A stretch of 64,000 bases of DNA from an uncultured Methanoregula sp. Lineage in GTDB: Archaea > Halobacteriota > Methanomicrobia > Methanomicrobiales > Methanospirillaceae. This document shows, one piece after another, positions 44,171 through 53,332 of the stretch. The notes beneath the pieces are model-generated. The model was given only the letters and a program-made list of their open reading frames with translations. It ran no database searches and was not told the origin of the DNA. The translations under genes were made by a program, and so were the position numbers. Every line of letters starts with the position of its first letter. Position 1 is the stretch's first letter. The stretch lies in assembly GCF_963662735.1 (NCBI RefSeq), contig NZ_OY759744.1:2757258-2821257 (forward strand), in the 5' to 3' direction.

Positions 44171-45445
44171 ATGACCGATCACATCGCTATCCGCGTCAAA
44201 AATCTCGGCAAGAAATACTCGATTGGCGGACCGCAGGAACCGTACCATACTCTCCGCGAGGCAATGGTTAATTCAATAAAAGCACCGTTACAGATGCTTA
44301 AGCGTGCTCCTCCTGAAGAGGGATTCTGGGCGTTGAAGGATGTCACGTTGGATATCAGCCAGGGAGACGTTATCGGTATCATCGGGAGGAATGGTGCGGG
44401 AAAAAGTACATTTTTGAAAATTTTATCCCGGATTACCACCCCCACGGAGGGAAGCGTTGAGATTCATGGACGCGTAGGCTCATTACTTGAAGTGGGAACC
44501 GGGTTTCACCCTGAAATGACAGGACGCGAAAATATTTTCCTCAATGGTTCAATTCTCGGTATGAAGAAAAATGAGATTGAATATAAATTTGATGAGATTG
44601 TAAAATTTTCAGAAATTGAAAAATTTATTGATACACCAGTAAAACGGTATTCGAGCGGGATGTATATACGTCTGGCATTTGCAGTGGCTGCACATCTGGA
44701 ACCGGAGATTTTACTCATAGATGAGGTACTGGCTGTAGGAGATGCGCAGTTCCAGAAGAAATGTTTGGGGAAAATGGGGGAAGTTGGAAAGGAAGGGAGA
44801 ACGGTACTATTCATCAGCCATAATATGGCTGCAATGAGACAACTTTGTCCGTCATGTATTTGGCTTGCCAACGGAAAATTAGAAGAGATTGGCCAAACTG
44901 AAAATGTTATAGATCATTATCTGGAATCAACAATACCCGATGCACAAACAACGGTCCTTACGACCGGTGATGATAAAAAAGAGGTTCAACTTACTATAAT
45001 CAGAATAATCGATGATAATGGGAATGAAAATTCTCAATGCAATTGTGACCTTCCCATTACTATTGAATTGATTTTTAATGTAAAAACAGCGATTCCCGGA
45101 TTATATGGCTATATTGCGATAAATAAAAAAGACGGGACGCTTGTAATGATTTCTGATAGTTTTGATAACGAACCAAACAGTCTCGACAATCTTGATCCTG
45201 GTCTCCACCGTGTTCATGTAAAAATACCGGCCAGGACCCTGGGAGCAGGACATTATTACATCTCCACAAGTTTTGCAAAGAATTATTTTGTCAATACCGT
45301 TACCCTTGACTCTCATGATATTGTATACTCGTTTTTTGTATTCGATGAAACATCATATCGGGGTACTATTTCAGGAGGTCGCGGGGGATTTTTTAGCACG
45401 AAATTAAAATGGGAACTCTGTAAGAATTCTCCCCCCGGCACGTGA
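44171..45445 (+). CDS. wzt: Polysaccharide ABC exporter ATPase Wzt, copy 2
   Basis: A 424-residue protein with Walker A GRNGAGKST (72-80), YSSGMYIRLAFA and DEVLAVGDAQFQKKCLGKM. Over residues 1-230 it follows copy 1 closely. From about residue 235 it diverges completely into another beta-rich Wzt_C-type domain (TIELIFNVKTAIPGLYGYIA, GRGGFFSTKLKWEL). In bacteria this domain selects the finished glycan by its terminal group, so the two exporters probably handle different glycans. Confidence 0.93.
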   Translation: MTDHIAIRVKNLGKKYSIGGPQEPYHTLREAMVNSIKAPLQMLKRAPPEEGFWALKDVTLDISQGDVIGIIGRNGAGKSTFLKILSRITTPTEGSVEIHGRVGSLLEVGTGFHPEMTGRENIFLNGSILGMKKNEIEYKFDEIVKFSEIEKFIDTPVKRYSSGMYIRLAFAVAAHLEPEILLIDEVLAVGDAQFQKKCLGKMGEVGKEGRTVLFISHNMAAMRQLCPSCIWLANGKLEEIGQTENVIDHYLESTIPDAQTTVLTTGDDKKEVQLTIIRIIDDNGNENSQCNCDLPITIELIFNVKTAIPGLYGYIAINKKDGTLVMISDSFDNEPNSLDNLDPGLHRVHVKIPARTLGAGHYYISTSFAKNYFVNTVTLDSHDIVYSFFVFDETSYRGTISGGRGGFFSTKLKWELCKNSPPGT

Positions 45446-45596
45446 TGATTCAAGGTTCCATCATTTAATTGAAAGAGGTTATATTCTTGTGTTGCTGTAA
45501 TAATTGATGACCATAATTCCAGATCATTTTCGTATATTAATCGTACGCAAACCAGGACGGATGGCTTATTCACCAGAGTATTGGCGGAGGTATGAC

Positions 45597-46301
45597 TTGA
45601 CACTTAATATTCTTGCAATAATCCCGGCACGGGGTGGAAGTAAAGGTATTCCCAAAAAAAATATCCGGCTGCTTGCAGGAAAACCGTTGATTGAATATAC
45701 GATAAACGCAGCAAAAAATTCCGAATTTATTAATTGTATTACGGTGTCTACAGACGAAAAAGAAATCGCGGCAATTGCAGAAGAACGTGATGTGGAAGTA
45801 ATAATGCGTCCTTCTGATATTGCAAAGGATGAATCCCCGATAATTGATACGATCAACCATACGATAACAACGTTAAAAGAGAGAGACGGATTTATACCGG
45901 ATATTATAGTACTGCTGCAGCCGACTTCCCCACTTCGGAATACTGCGGATATTGATGGAGCGATTCAACAATTTTTGAGCGGGAATTCGGATTCCTTAAT
46001 CAGTGTCTGTGAAAATGATCATCCACCATACTGGAGTTTTACTATCACAGACCAAAATCTCAAACCACTCTTCCGTAAAAAGATGTCATCAACAAGAAGA
46101 CAGGATTTGCCGAAAACCTATCGGCCGAACGGGGCAATTTATATATCAACCCAAGATAGCCTGAAAAAATATCCGACATTTATTTCAAAAAATACCCTTC
46201 CCTACGTAATGCCATCTTTTCGAAGCATCGATATTGACACTCCTTTTGACTTCAGGCTTGCTGAATTCTTAATCAAAAACCAGAAAAAAATGCAAGTGTA
46301 A
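45597..46301 (+). CDS. legF: CMP-nonulosonate (legionaminate/neuraminate) cytidylyltransferase
   Basis: A 234-residue NeuA-family enzyme. LAIIPARGGSKGIPKKNIR is the CTP-binding N-terminus, VDTVIQ-like text is absent on this strand, and VLLQPTSPLRNTADIDGAIQ, YRPNGAIYIS and SIDIDTPFDFRLAE follow. The TTG at 45597 was chosen because GGAGG lies six bases upstream and it places the first strand at residue 4 as in the family. Two upstream ATGs (45504 and 45561) give unusual extensions. It activates the nonulosonic acid as a CMP-sugar, the last step of the pathway encoded at 50707-55500. Confidence 0.9.
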   Translation: MTLNILAIIPARGGSKGIPKKNIRLLAGKPLIEYTINAAKNSEFINCITVSTDEKEIAAIAEERDVEVIMRPSDIAKDESPIIDTINHTITTLKERDGFIPDIIVLLQPTSPLRNTADIDGAIQQFLSGNSDSLISVCENDHPPYWSFTITDQNLKPLFRKKMSSTRRQDLPKTYRPNGAIYISTQDSLKKYPTFISKNTLPYVMPSFRSIDIDTPFDFRLAEFLIKNQKKMQV

Positions 46302-46310
46302 TTTTATTTT

Positions 46311-47741
46311 TTATTTTTTCGGTTTTTCAAAATGACGGGCACCCCGGAACTTGGACATCCCCTTGAAGTATAAATCATTAAAACCATTTATCAATTCATT
46401 CGCAGCATGGGTATCATTCGTTGTATGCGCAAAATGATCGAGAATTAATTCCTTATTTGCTTCGAATAATAACCGGTAAAACTGATCCTGCGTATATTCA
46501 GTAAAATTTACAGTTATCAGATCTGAATTCCTGAATTTCTCAAAGAAATCGCCCGGGCCGCTCAACAACCCCATTTCAATTGCTTTATAATACAATTCAC
46601 AGCCGGGGTACGGGGTAACCGGGCGTATCGTCCTGACATAGTCGTAGTGATTGTATTTTTTAATAAGCCGGACATTATTTTTCAGAGATTCTTCCGTATC
46701 CCCGATATTTCCCCATATAAAATTCAAACCTATGCCAATTCCGACCTTACGGACAATTTCTGCTGCCCGTATATTCTGATCTACCGTTGTGTTCTTATGC
46801 ATAATGTCAAGAACATCCTGACTTGATGATTCCATACCAAAATTGAGGAACTGGCACCCGGATTCTTTCAGGCATTCTGCAACTTCTTCATCAAAGACGT
46901 CAACCCGGGCATTGCAATCGTATTTTATCTTCAGGTCATTTCGTTCGAGTTCATCCCTGAATTCAAATATCCTTTTTTTCGGGTATACAAAAAGTTCATC
47001 GTTCATCATGACGTAGGTTACGCCATATCGTTCTTTCAGAATGCGAATCTCTTCAACAACATTTTTTATGCTCCTGAACCGTATGCCTTTTTCCATCCGG
47101 TAACAGAAATTACATCTGTTTATGCATCCTCTGCTCGAAGCAATTGCAAGAGAACGCTCATTCTCATCCATGTTAAAAAATTTTGAACAGGTTGTATACT
47201 CCACCATGGGAAAGAGATCCCATTGTGGAAATGGAATGGTATCCAGGTCGTGGATCGGTTTTCTTCGGGGATTTACAACCGTTTCACCGTTTGAACAAAA
47301 TGCAATTCCCTGGATTTTTGAAAGATCACCGTGATCCAGTTTACATTTCAATAATTCTACAATTGTTTCTTCAGCCTCTCCAATTGCTACGATATCCGCA
47401 CCAGTGGTCTGAAGCATATATTCCGGGATGGCAGATGGTCCATGCCCTCCAAGAACGAGCCAGGCACTTTTTTTATGTGCATGAATGGTTTTGCAAAGAT
47501 CCAGCACGGTCTCTTTGAAACGGGCTGCAAGAAAACCCACCCCGATGAGATCAAATTCCTCCCGGTCAAGATATTCTGCAAGTTCCTCGTTCGAATAATG
47601 AAAAACATCCTGGTTGTAAACGGTAACATCGGCACCCTGTTGTTTCAGAATCGCAGCTAGGTACCCAACACCCAGAGGAAAATGATTATCATTTTGGTAG
47701 AGGTCGTGAATTACAAAGAGGACTCGTCCGTTCAGACTCAT
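46311..47741 (-). CDS. B12-binding radical SAM protein
   Basis: A 476-residue protein. The N-terminal B12-binding Rossmann domain shows HFPLGVGYLAAILKQQGADV and WLVLGGHGPSAIPEYML. The radical SAM domain contains SRGCINRCNFCYRMEKG (about 203-219), the CX3CX2C 4Fe-4S motif. A C-terminal helical domain of about 100 residues follows. Such enzymes methylate unactivated carbon or make ring changes. It is co-directional with the amidotransferase-HisH-HisF set, 66 bases downstream, so it may modify the same sugar or its lipid carrier. Substrate unknown. Confidence 0.85.
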   Translation of the reverse strand: MSLNGRVLFVIHDLYQNDNHFPLGVGYLAAILKQQGADVTVYNQDVFHYSNEELAEYLDREEFDLIGVGFLAARFKETVLDLCKTIHAHKKSAWLVLGGHGPSAIPEYMLQTTGADIVAIGEAEETIVELLKCKLDHGDLSKIQGIAFCSNGETVVNPRRKPIHDLDTIPFPQWDLFPMVEYTTCSKFFNMDENERSLAIASSRGCINRCNFCYRMEKGIRFRSIKNVVEEIRILKERYGVTYVMMNDELFVYPKKRIFEFRDELERNDLKIKYDCNARVDVFDEEVAECLKESGCQFLNFGMESSSQDVLDIMHKNTTVDQNIRAAEIVRKVGIGIGLNFIWGNIGDTEESLKNNVRLIKKYNHYDYVRTIRPVTPYPGCELYYKAIEMGLLSGPGDFFEKFRNSDLITVNFTEYTQDQFYRLLFEANKELILDHFAHTTNDTHAANELINGFNDLYFKGMSKFRGARHFEKPKK

Positions 47742-47807
47742 GAATAGTAATGATCATGTAACCATTTGTTTTTTCTGCAACGGATGAATTGAATCGTGTC
47801 GGAAAAA

Positions 47808-49019
47808 TTAATTGGAATTATTCTGGACCTGATGTTTTAATTTCCAGGTCCCATCTACTTTTTCCCAGATGTGGGGTGAAGCAATCCGGTATTTTTCAAC
47901 AATATCCCAGAATTTCTCTTCACTGATATTCAGGTATTCGAGAGATTCCTTAAAGTGCTTTGCAGGAAATTCACCGTCATACCGGTGGACAAGTGCGACC
48001 GCTTCTTCCCGGGTGATATGCCCGTCCCTGATCTCGTGAGCTGCATCTGAGGTTGCACGGCCTATGCCGAATTTTATGAAGCCGAGCCAGTAATGTAAAC
48101 CATCGAGCCGGTCATCAAGACTTGCATATTTCGAATAGGTGCCTTCCGAACGTCCTTCTGGATTTGCCTGGAAACCCGTATGCTCAGCGCAATAGTAGTA
48201 ATTCTCCTGCGGAACCCATTTATGATAATAGGAGAACCAGTGCATCTGGATTCCCCGCCCGGTAAGTTCATCCACAGGGGGAGGGCGGTAGAATGTCAGG
48301 TCGCTCTCATTGAAATCATCAGGTTTCAGGATGTTATTCTCAAGTCCCCAGTCGAGAAGATCATCTACCGTTGCACCTTTGAAATAAAGATCGGCCCAGT
48401 CCTCAATTGGCATGAATGGGCGATAATTGTTCTTTGTCGAGCCCCCATATTCTGCCTCCCCGTTTTCACCAAAAAAGATCAGTTTGATATCAAACTTCAT
48501 GGCGATGTGGAACGCAAAGGACATCTGACCGTAAATAAATGGCAGGAAGGGATCGCCAACGGCTTCAAGTCCGATTCGTGCCAGTTTCCGGTGAAGACCC
48601 CCGTTCGGGGATCCCATGATATTCGGAAACCCGGACTTTATAAAGTCCTGGAAGTTCTGCCACCCGATTTCTGTATACATGAAGGGGGACCAGGTAACCG
48701 TCAGAGGATGCATCCCATAATCATGTTTTAATCTGTGCGCAACGCTCGCGCTGTCTTTTCCCCCGCTGCAGGGAACGATGACATCATATTCGCCATTGGT
48801 CCTGCGGAACGTGTCGCATAATTTCTGGAGCTGCTTTTCCCGCTCTGTCCAGTCAATTGTATTCTTTTTTTCCTTTGCAAACTGACATGCAGTACACACG
48901 CCATTTTTATCAAATATCAGCCGTGGCCGCTGATTCGAGAGAACACAGCTCTTGCAAAAAAAAACGTTTTTAGGACGATTCTCAAGTTGCCGATCGAGAA
49001 TATTTTTGAGCTTATCCAT
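47808..49019 (-). CDS. N-acetyl sugar amidotransferase (WbpG/PseA/PtmG-like), module 1
   Basis: A 403-residue ATP-pyrophosphatase. An N-terminal zinc-like site CKSC...CTAC (about 23-45) precedes the PP-loop VPCSGGKDSASVAHRL (about 85-100). A TIGR03573-type core (SPNGGLHRKLARIGLEAVGDPF, FFGENGEAEYGGS) follows. With HisH- and HisF-like partners, these enzymes turn an N-acetyl group of a sugar into an N-acetimidoyl (amidino) group, using ammonia channelled from glutamine. HisH and HisF genes lie immediately upstream in the same direction. Probable target is a nonulosonic acid made by the divergent leg operon. Confidence 0.9.
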   Translation of the reverse strand: MDKLKNILDRQLENRPKNVFFCKSCVLSNQRPRLIFDKNGVCTACQFAKEKKNTIDWTEREKQLQKLCDTFRRTNGEYDVIVPCSGGKDSASVAHRLKHDYGMHPLTVTWSPFMYTEIGWQNFQDFIKSGFPNIMGSPNGGLHRKLARIGLEAVGDPFLPFIYGQMSFAFHIAMKFDIKLIFFGENGEAEYGGSTKNNYRPFMPIEDWADLYFKGATVDDLLDWGLENNILKPDDFNESDLTFYRPPPVDELTGRGIQMHWFSYYHKWVPQENYYYCAEHTGFQANPEGRSEGTYSKYASLDDRLDGLHYWLGFIKFGIGRATSDAAHEIRDGHITREEAVALVHRYDGEFPAKHFKESLEYLNISEEKFWDIVEKYRIASPHIWEKVDGTWKLKHQVQNNSN

Positions 49020-49044
49020 ACTTCTTATTATTCTGGTCGCAAGT

Positions 49045-49722
49045 TCAGATATATTGTTCGATCATGCCGGCGAAATTCCGGTATACTGCAAGACCTGTTT
49101 TACCGCTCCTTTCGGGATGGCACTGAAGACCGATGAGATTTTCCTTTTTCACTGCAGAGCAGAAATTGCAGTCACCATACGTCGTCGTTGCTATGATCAC
49201 ATCAGAAGATTCGGGGATCACGTAATAAGAATGGTTAAAGTACATATATACTCCGTCAGGAAGGCCTGACAGTGGAGTCCCCGTCCAGGGATCGGGCAGA
49301 ATCGTCGTTTTATGCAACCGGTTCCACCCGTTCTGAGGAACCTTCAGGCGCATAGTATCTGTCACCGGGTTCTGGAAACGTTCGACACGTCCATCAATGA
49401 ATCCAAGTCCTTTATGGTATCCGAACTCGGTTCCGTAGGACATGAATATCTGCATGCCAAGGCAGATACCGAGGAGTGGTTTTTTTAACGTTACGCTTTC
49501 CTGCAACGTATCGATCAGGGAGAGAGATTCCAGTGCAATCATGGCATCGCCAAACGCACCCATGCCCGGAAGAATAATTGCATCTGCATCAGATATCTGA
49601 CCGGGAGACGAGGTAAGAAAGCCATCGAGACCAACGTAGTCGCAGGCATGTTTGATACTGAAGAGATTCCCCATACCAAGATCTACAATTGCCACCGTGG
49701 ATTTTTTAACATCAGATACCAT
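49045..49722 (-). CDS. hisH: HisH-like glutaminase, amidination module 1
   Basis: A 225-residue class I glutamine amidotransferase. AIVDLGMGNLFSIKHA opens the protein, LLGICLGMQIFMSYG holds the nucleophile Cys, and IGLQCHPERSGKTG holds the His and Glu of the triad. The HisH fold normally feeds ammonia to HisF in histidine synthesis. Here it stands between a HisF-like gene (one-base overlap) and a sugar amidotransferase with no other histidine gene near. A role in sugar amidination is therefore far more likely. Confidence 0.9.
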   Translation of the reverse strand: MVSDVKKSTVAIVDLGMGNLFSIKHACDYVGLDGFLTSSPGQISDADAIILPGMGAFGDAMIALESLSLIDTLQESVTLKKPLLGICLGMQIFMSYGTEFGYHKGLGFIDGRVERFQNPVTDTMRLKVPQNGWNRLHKTTILPDPWTGTPLSGLPDGVYMYFNHSYYVIPESSDVIIATTTYGDCNFCSAVKKENLIGLQCHPERSGKTGLAVYRNFAGMIEQYI

Positions 49723-50594
49723 TACGTGCGATCCTCCACGGGCCGGCAGGATATCCCCTTCGTCAGAAGATGGTTTTTTATATCGGTGATTGTTGCCCCA
49801 TTCACTTTCGTGAATTTCTTGATATTTTTCAAAAATTCAATGTTCCCCTCAGATGAATAGTCGGCATCAAGGTAATTTGTCTCGATAAATGCATAATGGA
49901 GAATCGAGGCCATGCTGATGGCATCAGCACAACCGTCATTAATCACCTCTGACAGGTGATCCAGTTTACCAGCCCCGCCGGCAGCAATAACCGGAATTGA
50001 TACCGCTTTCGCAACAGATTTAATGAGTCCGATATCATACCCAAGCCCGGTTCCGTCGCGATCAATAGACATCAGGTAAATCTCACCGGCACCGAGTTCC
50101 TCTGCTTTTTTTGCCCATTCGATAACATTTATTCCGGTTCGTTCCCTGCCGTTATCAGTGAACGCTTCATAAACACCAGCCTCTTTTTTTTTGGCAGCGA
50201 TTGAAACGACAATTGTCGATGATCCAAATTTCTTGGAGGCTTCCCTTAACAGGGCAGGGTCCCGGATTGCAGCAGTATTTAACGCCACTTTGTCGGCACC
50301 GGCTCTGAGGGCATTTTGGATATCCCCGATCGTCCTCAGTCCACCCCCTACTGTCAGCGGGATGAAAATTTCCTGCGAGGTTTTTTTGATCATATCCAGA
50401 ATACTGTTCCTTCCGTACAGGCTCGCAACAACGTCAATGTATATGAGTTCGTCGGCGCCGGTTTCATAATAATATCGCGCAAACTGCTCGGGTTTGCCCA
50501 GCACACGGAGCCCTTCAAGATGAATTCCCTTGACCAGATTCGGACCTTTTATATCGAGTCGGGGGATTACGCGGACATTAAACAGAATATTCAC
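49722..50594 (-). CDS. hisF: HisF-like ammonia-channel subunit, amidination module 1
   Basis: A 290-residue TIM-barrel protein. VRVIPRLDIKGPNLVKGIHLEG is the first strand, and GGGLRTIGDIQNALRAGADKVALNTA and MSIDRDGTGLGYD belong to the barrel. The Asp equivalent to HisF Asp11 is kept (LDIKG), but the Asp130 position is Ala (VVSIAAKKK instead of IDAKR). Loss of one cyclase residue argues against histidine synthesis and for use as a channel partner of the sugar amidotransferase. The C-terminal tail is about 30 residues longer than in true HisF. Confidence 0.88.
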   Translation of the reverse strand: MNILFNVRVIPRLDIKGPNLVKGIHLEGLRVLGKPEQFARYYYETGADELIYIDVVASLYGRNSILDMIKKTSQEIFIPLTVGGGLRTIGDIQNALRAGADKVALNTAAIRDPALLREASKKFGSSTIVVSIAAKKKEAGVYEAFTDNGRERTGINVIEWAKKAEELGAGEIYLMSIDRDGTGLGYDIGLIKSVAKAVSIPVIAAGGAGKLDHLSEVINDGCADAISMASILHYAFIETNYLDADYSSEGNIEFLKNIKKFTKVNGATITDIKNHLLTKGISCRPVEDRT

Positions 50595-50706
50595 CCTGGG
50601 CAGTTGGATCAGTCAGAACAAATGGCTGCATCGGAAATGCTTTCTCTAACTTCATCAGATAATAATATCATTACGGATATTTAGTAATTAAATCACCTGT
50701 GATTAC
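50595..50706. promoter_or_regulatory. Divergent promoter region between amidination module 1 and the leg operon
   Basis: 112 AT-rich bases separate the start of the minus-strand HisF-like gene from the plus-strand synthase gene. AATCAC (50691-50696) and GTGATT (50699-50704) form a perfect inverted repeat two bases before the synthase ATG. TAATAATATCATTA about 35 bases upstream is TATA-like. A shared region of this kind would allow both operons to be regulated together. Confidence 0.45.
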
Positions 50707-51759
50707 ATGGTTTCAAAAATATCGGTAGGACATCGTGACATCGGGCCGGATTACCCTTGCTTTGTAATAGCTGAAGCCGGGGTAAATCATAACGGAGATC
50801 TGCGTATGGCAAAAAAAATGATTGCGATCGCAGCAGCCTCCCATGCAGATGCAGTAAAATTCCAGACATTCTGCACCGAAAGGATTGCTCTTCGTAGTGC
50901 ACCCAAAGCAGATTATCAGCACAGGAACTCCTCGATGGATGAAACGCAATACCTGATGCTGAAAAAACTGGAGTTGACTGAAGCACAATTCGGAGAGTTA
51001 TCCGACTATGCCCGCAAAAAAAAGATCCTTTTTTTATCAACACCTTTTGATACGGGGAGTGTGGAAATCCTTGAAAAAATCGGAATTCCCGCATATAAAA
51101 TATCTTCTGGCGAACTGACAAATTTTCCCCTTTTGAAAATAATTGCCTCAAAGAAGAAACCAGTCATTGTATCGACGGGTATGGCCGACCTCGGGGAGGT
51201 CCGTGAAGCGGTTACATTCCTTAAAAAATGCGGAGTGAAAGATCTTGCCCTCCTTCATTGTACTTCTGAATACCCTGCCTCAATAAATGAAGTTAACCTG
51301 CGTGCGATGGATACGCTCAGGTATTCGTTCGACGTACCAATCGGATATTCAGATCATACAACAGGAATTTTCGTCCCGCTTCTTGCTGTGGCCCACGGTG
51401 CGTGTATCATAGAAAAACATTTTACCTTAGATAAAAATCTTCCAGGACCGGATCACCAGGCATCTCTCGATCCCGATGAACTGAAGGAAATGATCCAAAA
51501 GATCCGCCTGACCGAACGTGCACTAGGTACTGGTGAGAAAAAACCAACAAAATCGGAAGAGATTATGCGAATGGTCTCACGAAAAAGCCTTGTGGCAGTA
51601 AAAAAAATCACAAAAGGAACGAAAATTACACCGGATATGATAGATTGCAAACGACCGGGATCCGGTTTGTCCCCCCAACACTTGCCTGAAATAATCAATG
51701 CGACTGCCAAACGGACTATTCCGGTTGATTCTCTGATCACATTGGATATGATCGAATGA
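50707..51759 (+). CDS. legI: Nonulosonic acid synthase (NeuB/LegI family)
   Basis: A 350-residue enzyme. The TIM barrel starts CFVIAEAGVNHNGDLRMAKKMI (about 20-41) and includes KISSGELTNFPLLKIIA and IGYSDHTTGI. The DKNLPGPDHQASLDPDELKEM block precedes a C-terminal SAF (antifreeze-like) domain (KRPGSGLSPQHLPEI). It condenses a 6-carbon N-acyl aminosugar with phosphoenolpyruvate to form a 9-carbon sugar acid. The neighbours favour 2,4-diacetamido-2,4,6-trideoxymannose as substrate, giving a legionaminic acid. It overlaps the next gene by four bases. Confidence 0.92.
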   Translation: MVSKISVGHRDIGPDYPCFVIAEAGVNHNGDLRMAKKMIAIAAASHADAVKFQTFCTERIALRSAPKADYQHRNSSMDETQYLMLKKLELTEAQFGELSDYARKKKILFLSTPFDTGSVEILEKIGIPAYKISSGELTNFPLLKIIASKKKPVIVSTGMADLGEVREAVTFLKKCGVKDLALLHCTSEYPASINEVNLRAMDTLRYSFDVPIGYSDHTTGIFVPLLAVAHGACIIEKHFTLDKNLPGPDHQASLDPDELKEMIQKIRLTERALGTGEKKPTKSEEIMRMVSRKSLVAVKKITKGTKITPDMIDCKRPGSGLSPQHLPEIINATAKRTIPVDSLITLDMIE

Positions 51760-52901
51760 AAAGGAAGATCCTGTATATCAGTGGAACGCGTGCGGATTTC
51801 GGACTTATGACAACAGTTCTTAAAAAAATTGATACGCACCCGCATCTTTCTCTCGAAATTGTTGCTACCGGTATGCATCTGATGGAAGAATTTGGGATGA
51901 CCGTCCAGGAAATCCAGGATGCGGGTTTTTCCGTCCGCAGGATCGATGCAAAAATTGAGGGTGACAACACTGCTTCCATGGTCAGGTTCATTGGAAATTT
52001 TCTTCAGCAACTGGGAATAGAGTTGCAGGCCAACAGGCCCGATATGATTCTTGTACTGGGAGACCGGGGGGAGATGCTTGCCGGGGCAATCGCTGGATCA
52101 TATATGAATATTCCGGTTGTACATATCCACGGCGGGGAGATTTCTTCGACAGTTGATGATATTACACGCCATGCCATTACAAAATTGTCACATATCCATC
52201 TCGCAGCTACAGAAGAAAGTGCCCATCGTATCGCCCGGATGGGAGAAGATCCATCAAGGATATTTATTGTGGGAGCACCCGGCCTGGATGAGCTCCACAT
52301 GATCAATCCAATCTCTCAGGATATCCTTACTGCCCGGTATGGGATTGATCCGGAAATGCCCTTGATTCTTGTACTGCAGCATCCCGTTTCACAGGAGGCC
52401 TGCCTGGCGGCAGATCAGATTAAGAATACACTTGATGCGGTTCTTGAAACAGGGGAACAGGCCATTATTATCTATCCGAATGCGGACGCCGGCGGAAGTG
52501 AAATGATACGAGTGATTCACTCGTATAAACCGAATAAATTCATCCGGATCGTAAAAAATATCCCTCACAATGATTTTCTTAGTCTCCTGAGAATTTCATC
52601 AGTACTCGTAGGCAACTCGAGCAGCGGAATCATAGAAGCCCCCTCATTGGGGATTCCGGTGGTAAATATCGGTACACGCCAGTGGGGCCGGCAGCGTGCG
52701 CAAAATGTCATTGATACCGGCTATGAAAAAGATCAGATTGCTGCAGCGATTCGAAAAGCTCTGACTGATGCTACATTTATAAAAGAAGTCCGTTTATGCC
52801 GGAATCCCTACGGGGATGGGAAATCTGCAGACAAAATTATTAAAATTTTAAACGAGATTCGTATTGACGCAGCATTATTACAAAAAAGGATGACATATTG
52901 A
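51756..52901 (+). CDS. legG: Hydrolysing UDP-sugar 2-epimerase (NeuC/LegG family)
   Basis: A 381-residue GT-B fold epimerase. ILYISGTRADFGLMTTVLKKI is the NeuC start, VLGDRGEMLAGAIAG the nucleotide loop, HIHGGEISSTVDDITRHAITKLSH the catalytic region, and VGNSSSGIIEAPSLGIPVVNIG the UDP-binding turn. It removes UDP and inverts C2, giving the free manno-configured sugar for the synthase encoded just upstream. ATGA overlap with the synthase gene. Confidence 0.93.
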   Translation: MKRKILYISGTRADFGLMTTVLKKIDTHPHLSLEIVATGMHLMEEFGMTVQEIQDAGFSVRRIDAKIEGDNTASMVRFIGNFLQQLGIELQANRPDMILVLGDRGEMLAGAIAGSYMNIPVVHIHGGEISSTVDDITRHAITKLSHIHLAATEESAHRIARMGEDPSRIFIVGAPGLDELHMINPISQDILTARYGIDPEMPLILVLQHPVSQEACLAADQIKNTLDAVLETGEQAIIIYPNADAGGSEMIRVIHSYKPNKFIRIVKNIPHNDFLSLLRISSVLVGNSSSGIIEAPSLGIPVVNIGTRQWGRQRAQNVIDTGYEKDQIAAAIRKALTDATFIKEVRLCRNPYGDGKSADKIIKILNEIRIDAALLQKRMTY

Positions 52902-53332
52902 TGAGATTTCCACACTGGGAGCATCCCGAAATTATTGAGGGGAAGCCCACAAAATATTCATGGATCGTTCAGCATAAGGATAATTTTACGCTGGGATCGC
53001 AAACGGATATTGGTGCGTTTACATATATAAATGCAAAAAACGGGGTTTCAATTGAGGATTTCGTACAGATTGGATCGCACTGTTCGATATACTCGATCTC
53101 AACCATTGATGACAAGGCGGGAAAAGTAATTTTGGGAAGAAATTGCCGCATTGGAAGTCATTCGGTAATAATGCCCGGTGTAACCATTGGAAACAATTCA
53201 AGGATCGGTGCATTCAGTTTTGTTAATACGGATATTCCCGATAATGTTGTGGCGTATGGAATACCGGCCCGTGTGATCAGACCATTAACATCAGAAGAAA
53301 AAAACGCTGATAACGAGGATATGGGGAAATGA
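52901..53332 (+). CDS. Left-handed beta-helix N-acetyltransferase (LegH/WbpD-like)
   Basis: A 143-residue hexapeptide acyltransferase. The coils include TLGSQTDIGAFTYINAKNGVSIEDFVQIGSHC (in parts), VILGRNCRIGSHSVIMPGVTIGNNSRIGAFS and the C-terminal cap VAYGIPARVIRPL. The ATG at 52901 shares one base with the preceding stop; the TTG three bases earlier is less likely. In the operon it takes the place of LegH, acetylating the 4-amino group made by the aminotransferase encoded next. It lacks the N-terminal Rossmann domain of NeuD/PglD proteins. Confidence 0.85.
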   Translation: MRFPHWEHPEIIEGKPTKYSWIVQHKDNFTLGSQTDIGAFTYINAKNGVSIEDFVQIGSHCSIYSISTIDDKAGKVILGRNCRIGSHSVIMPGVTIGNNSRIGAFSFVNTDIPDNVVAYGIPARVIRPLTSEEKNADNEDMGK

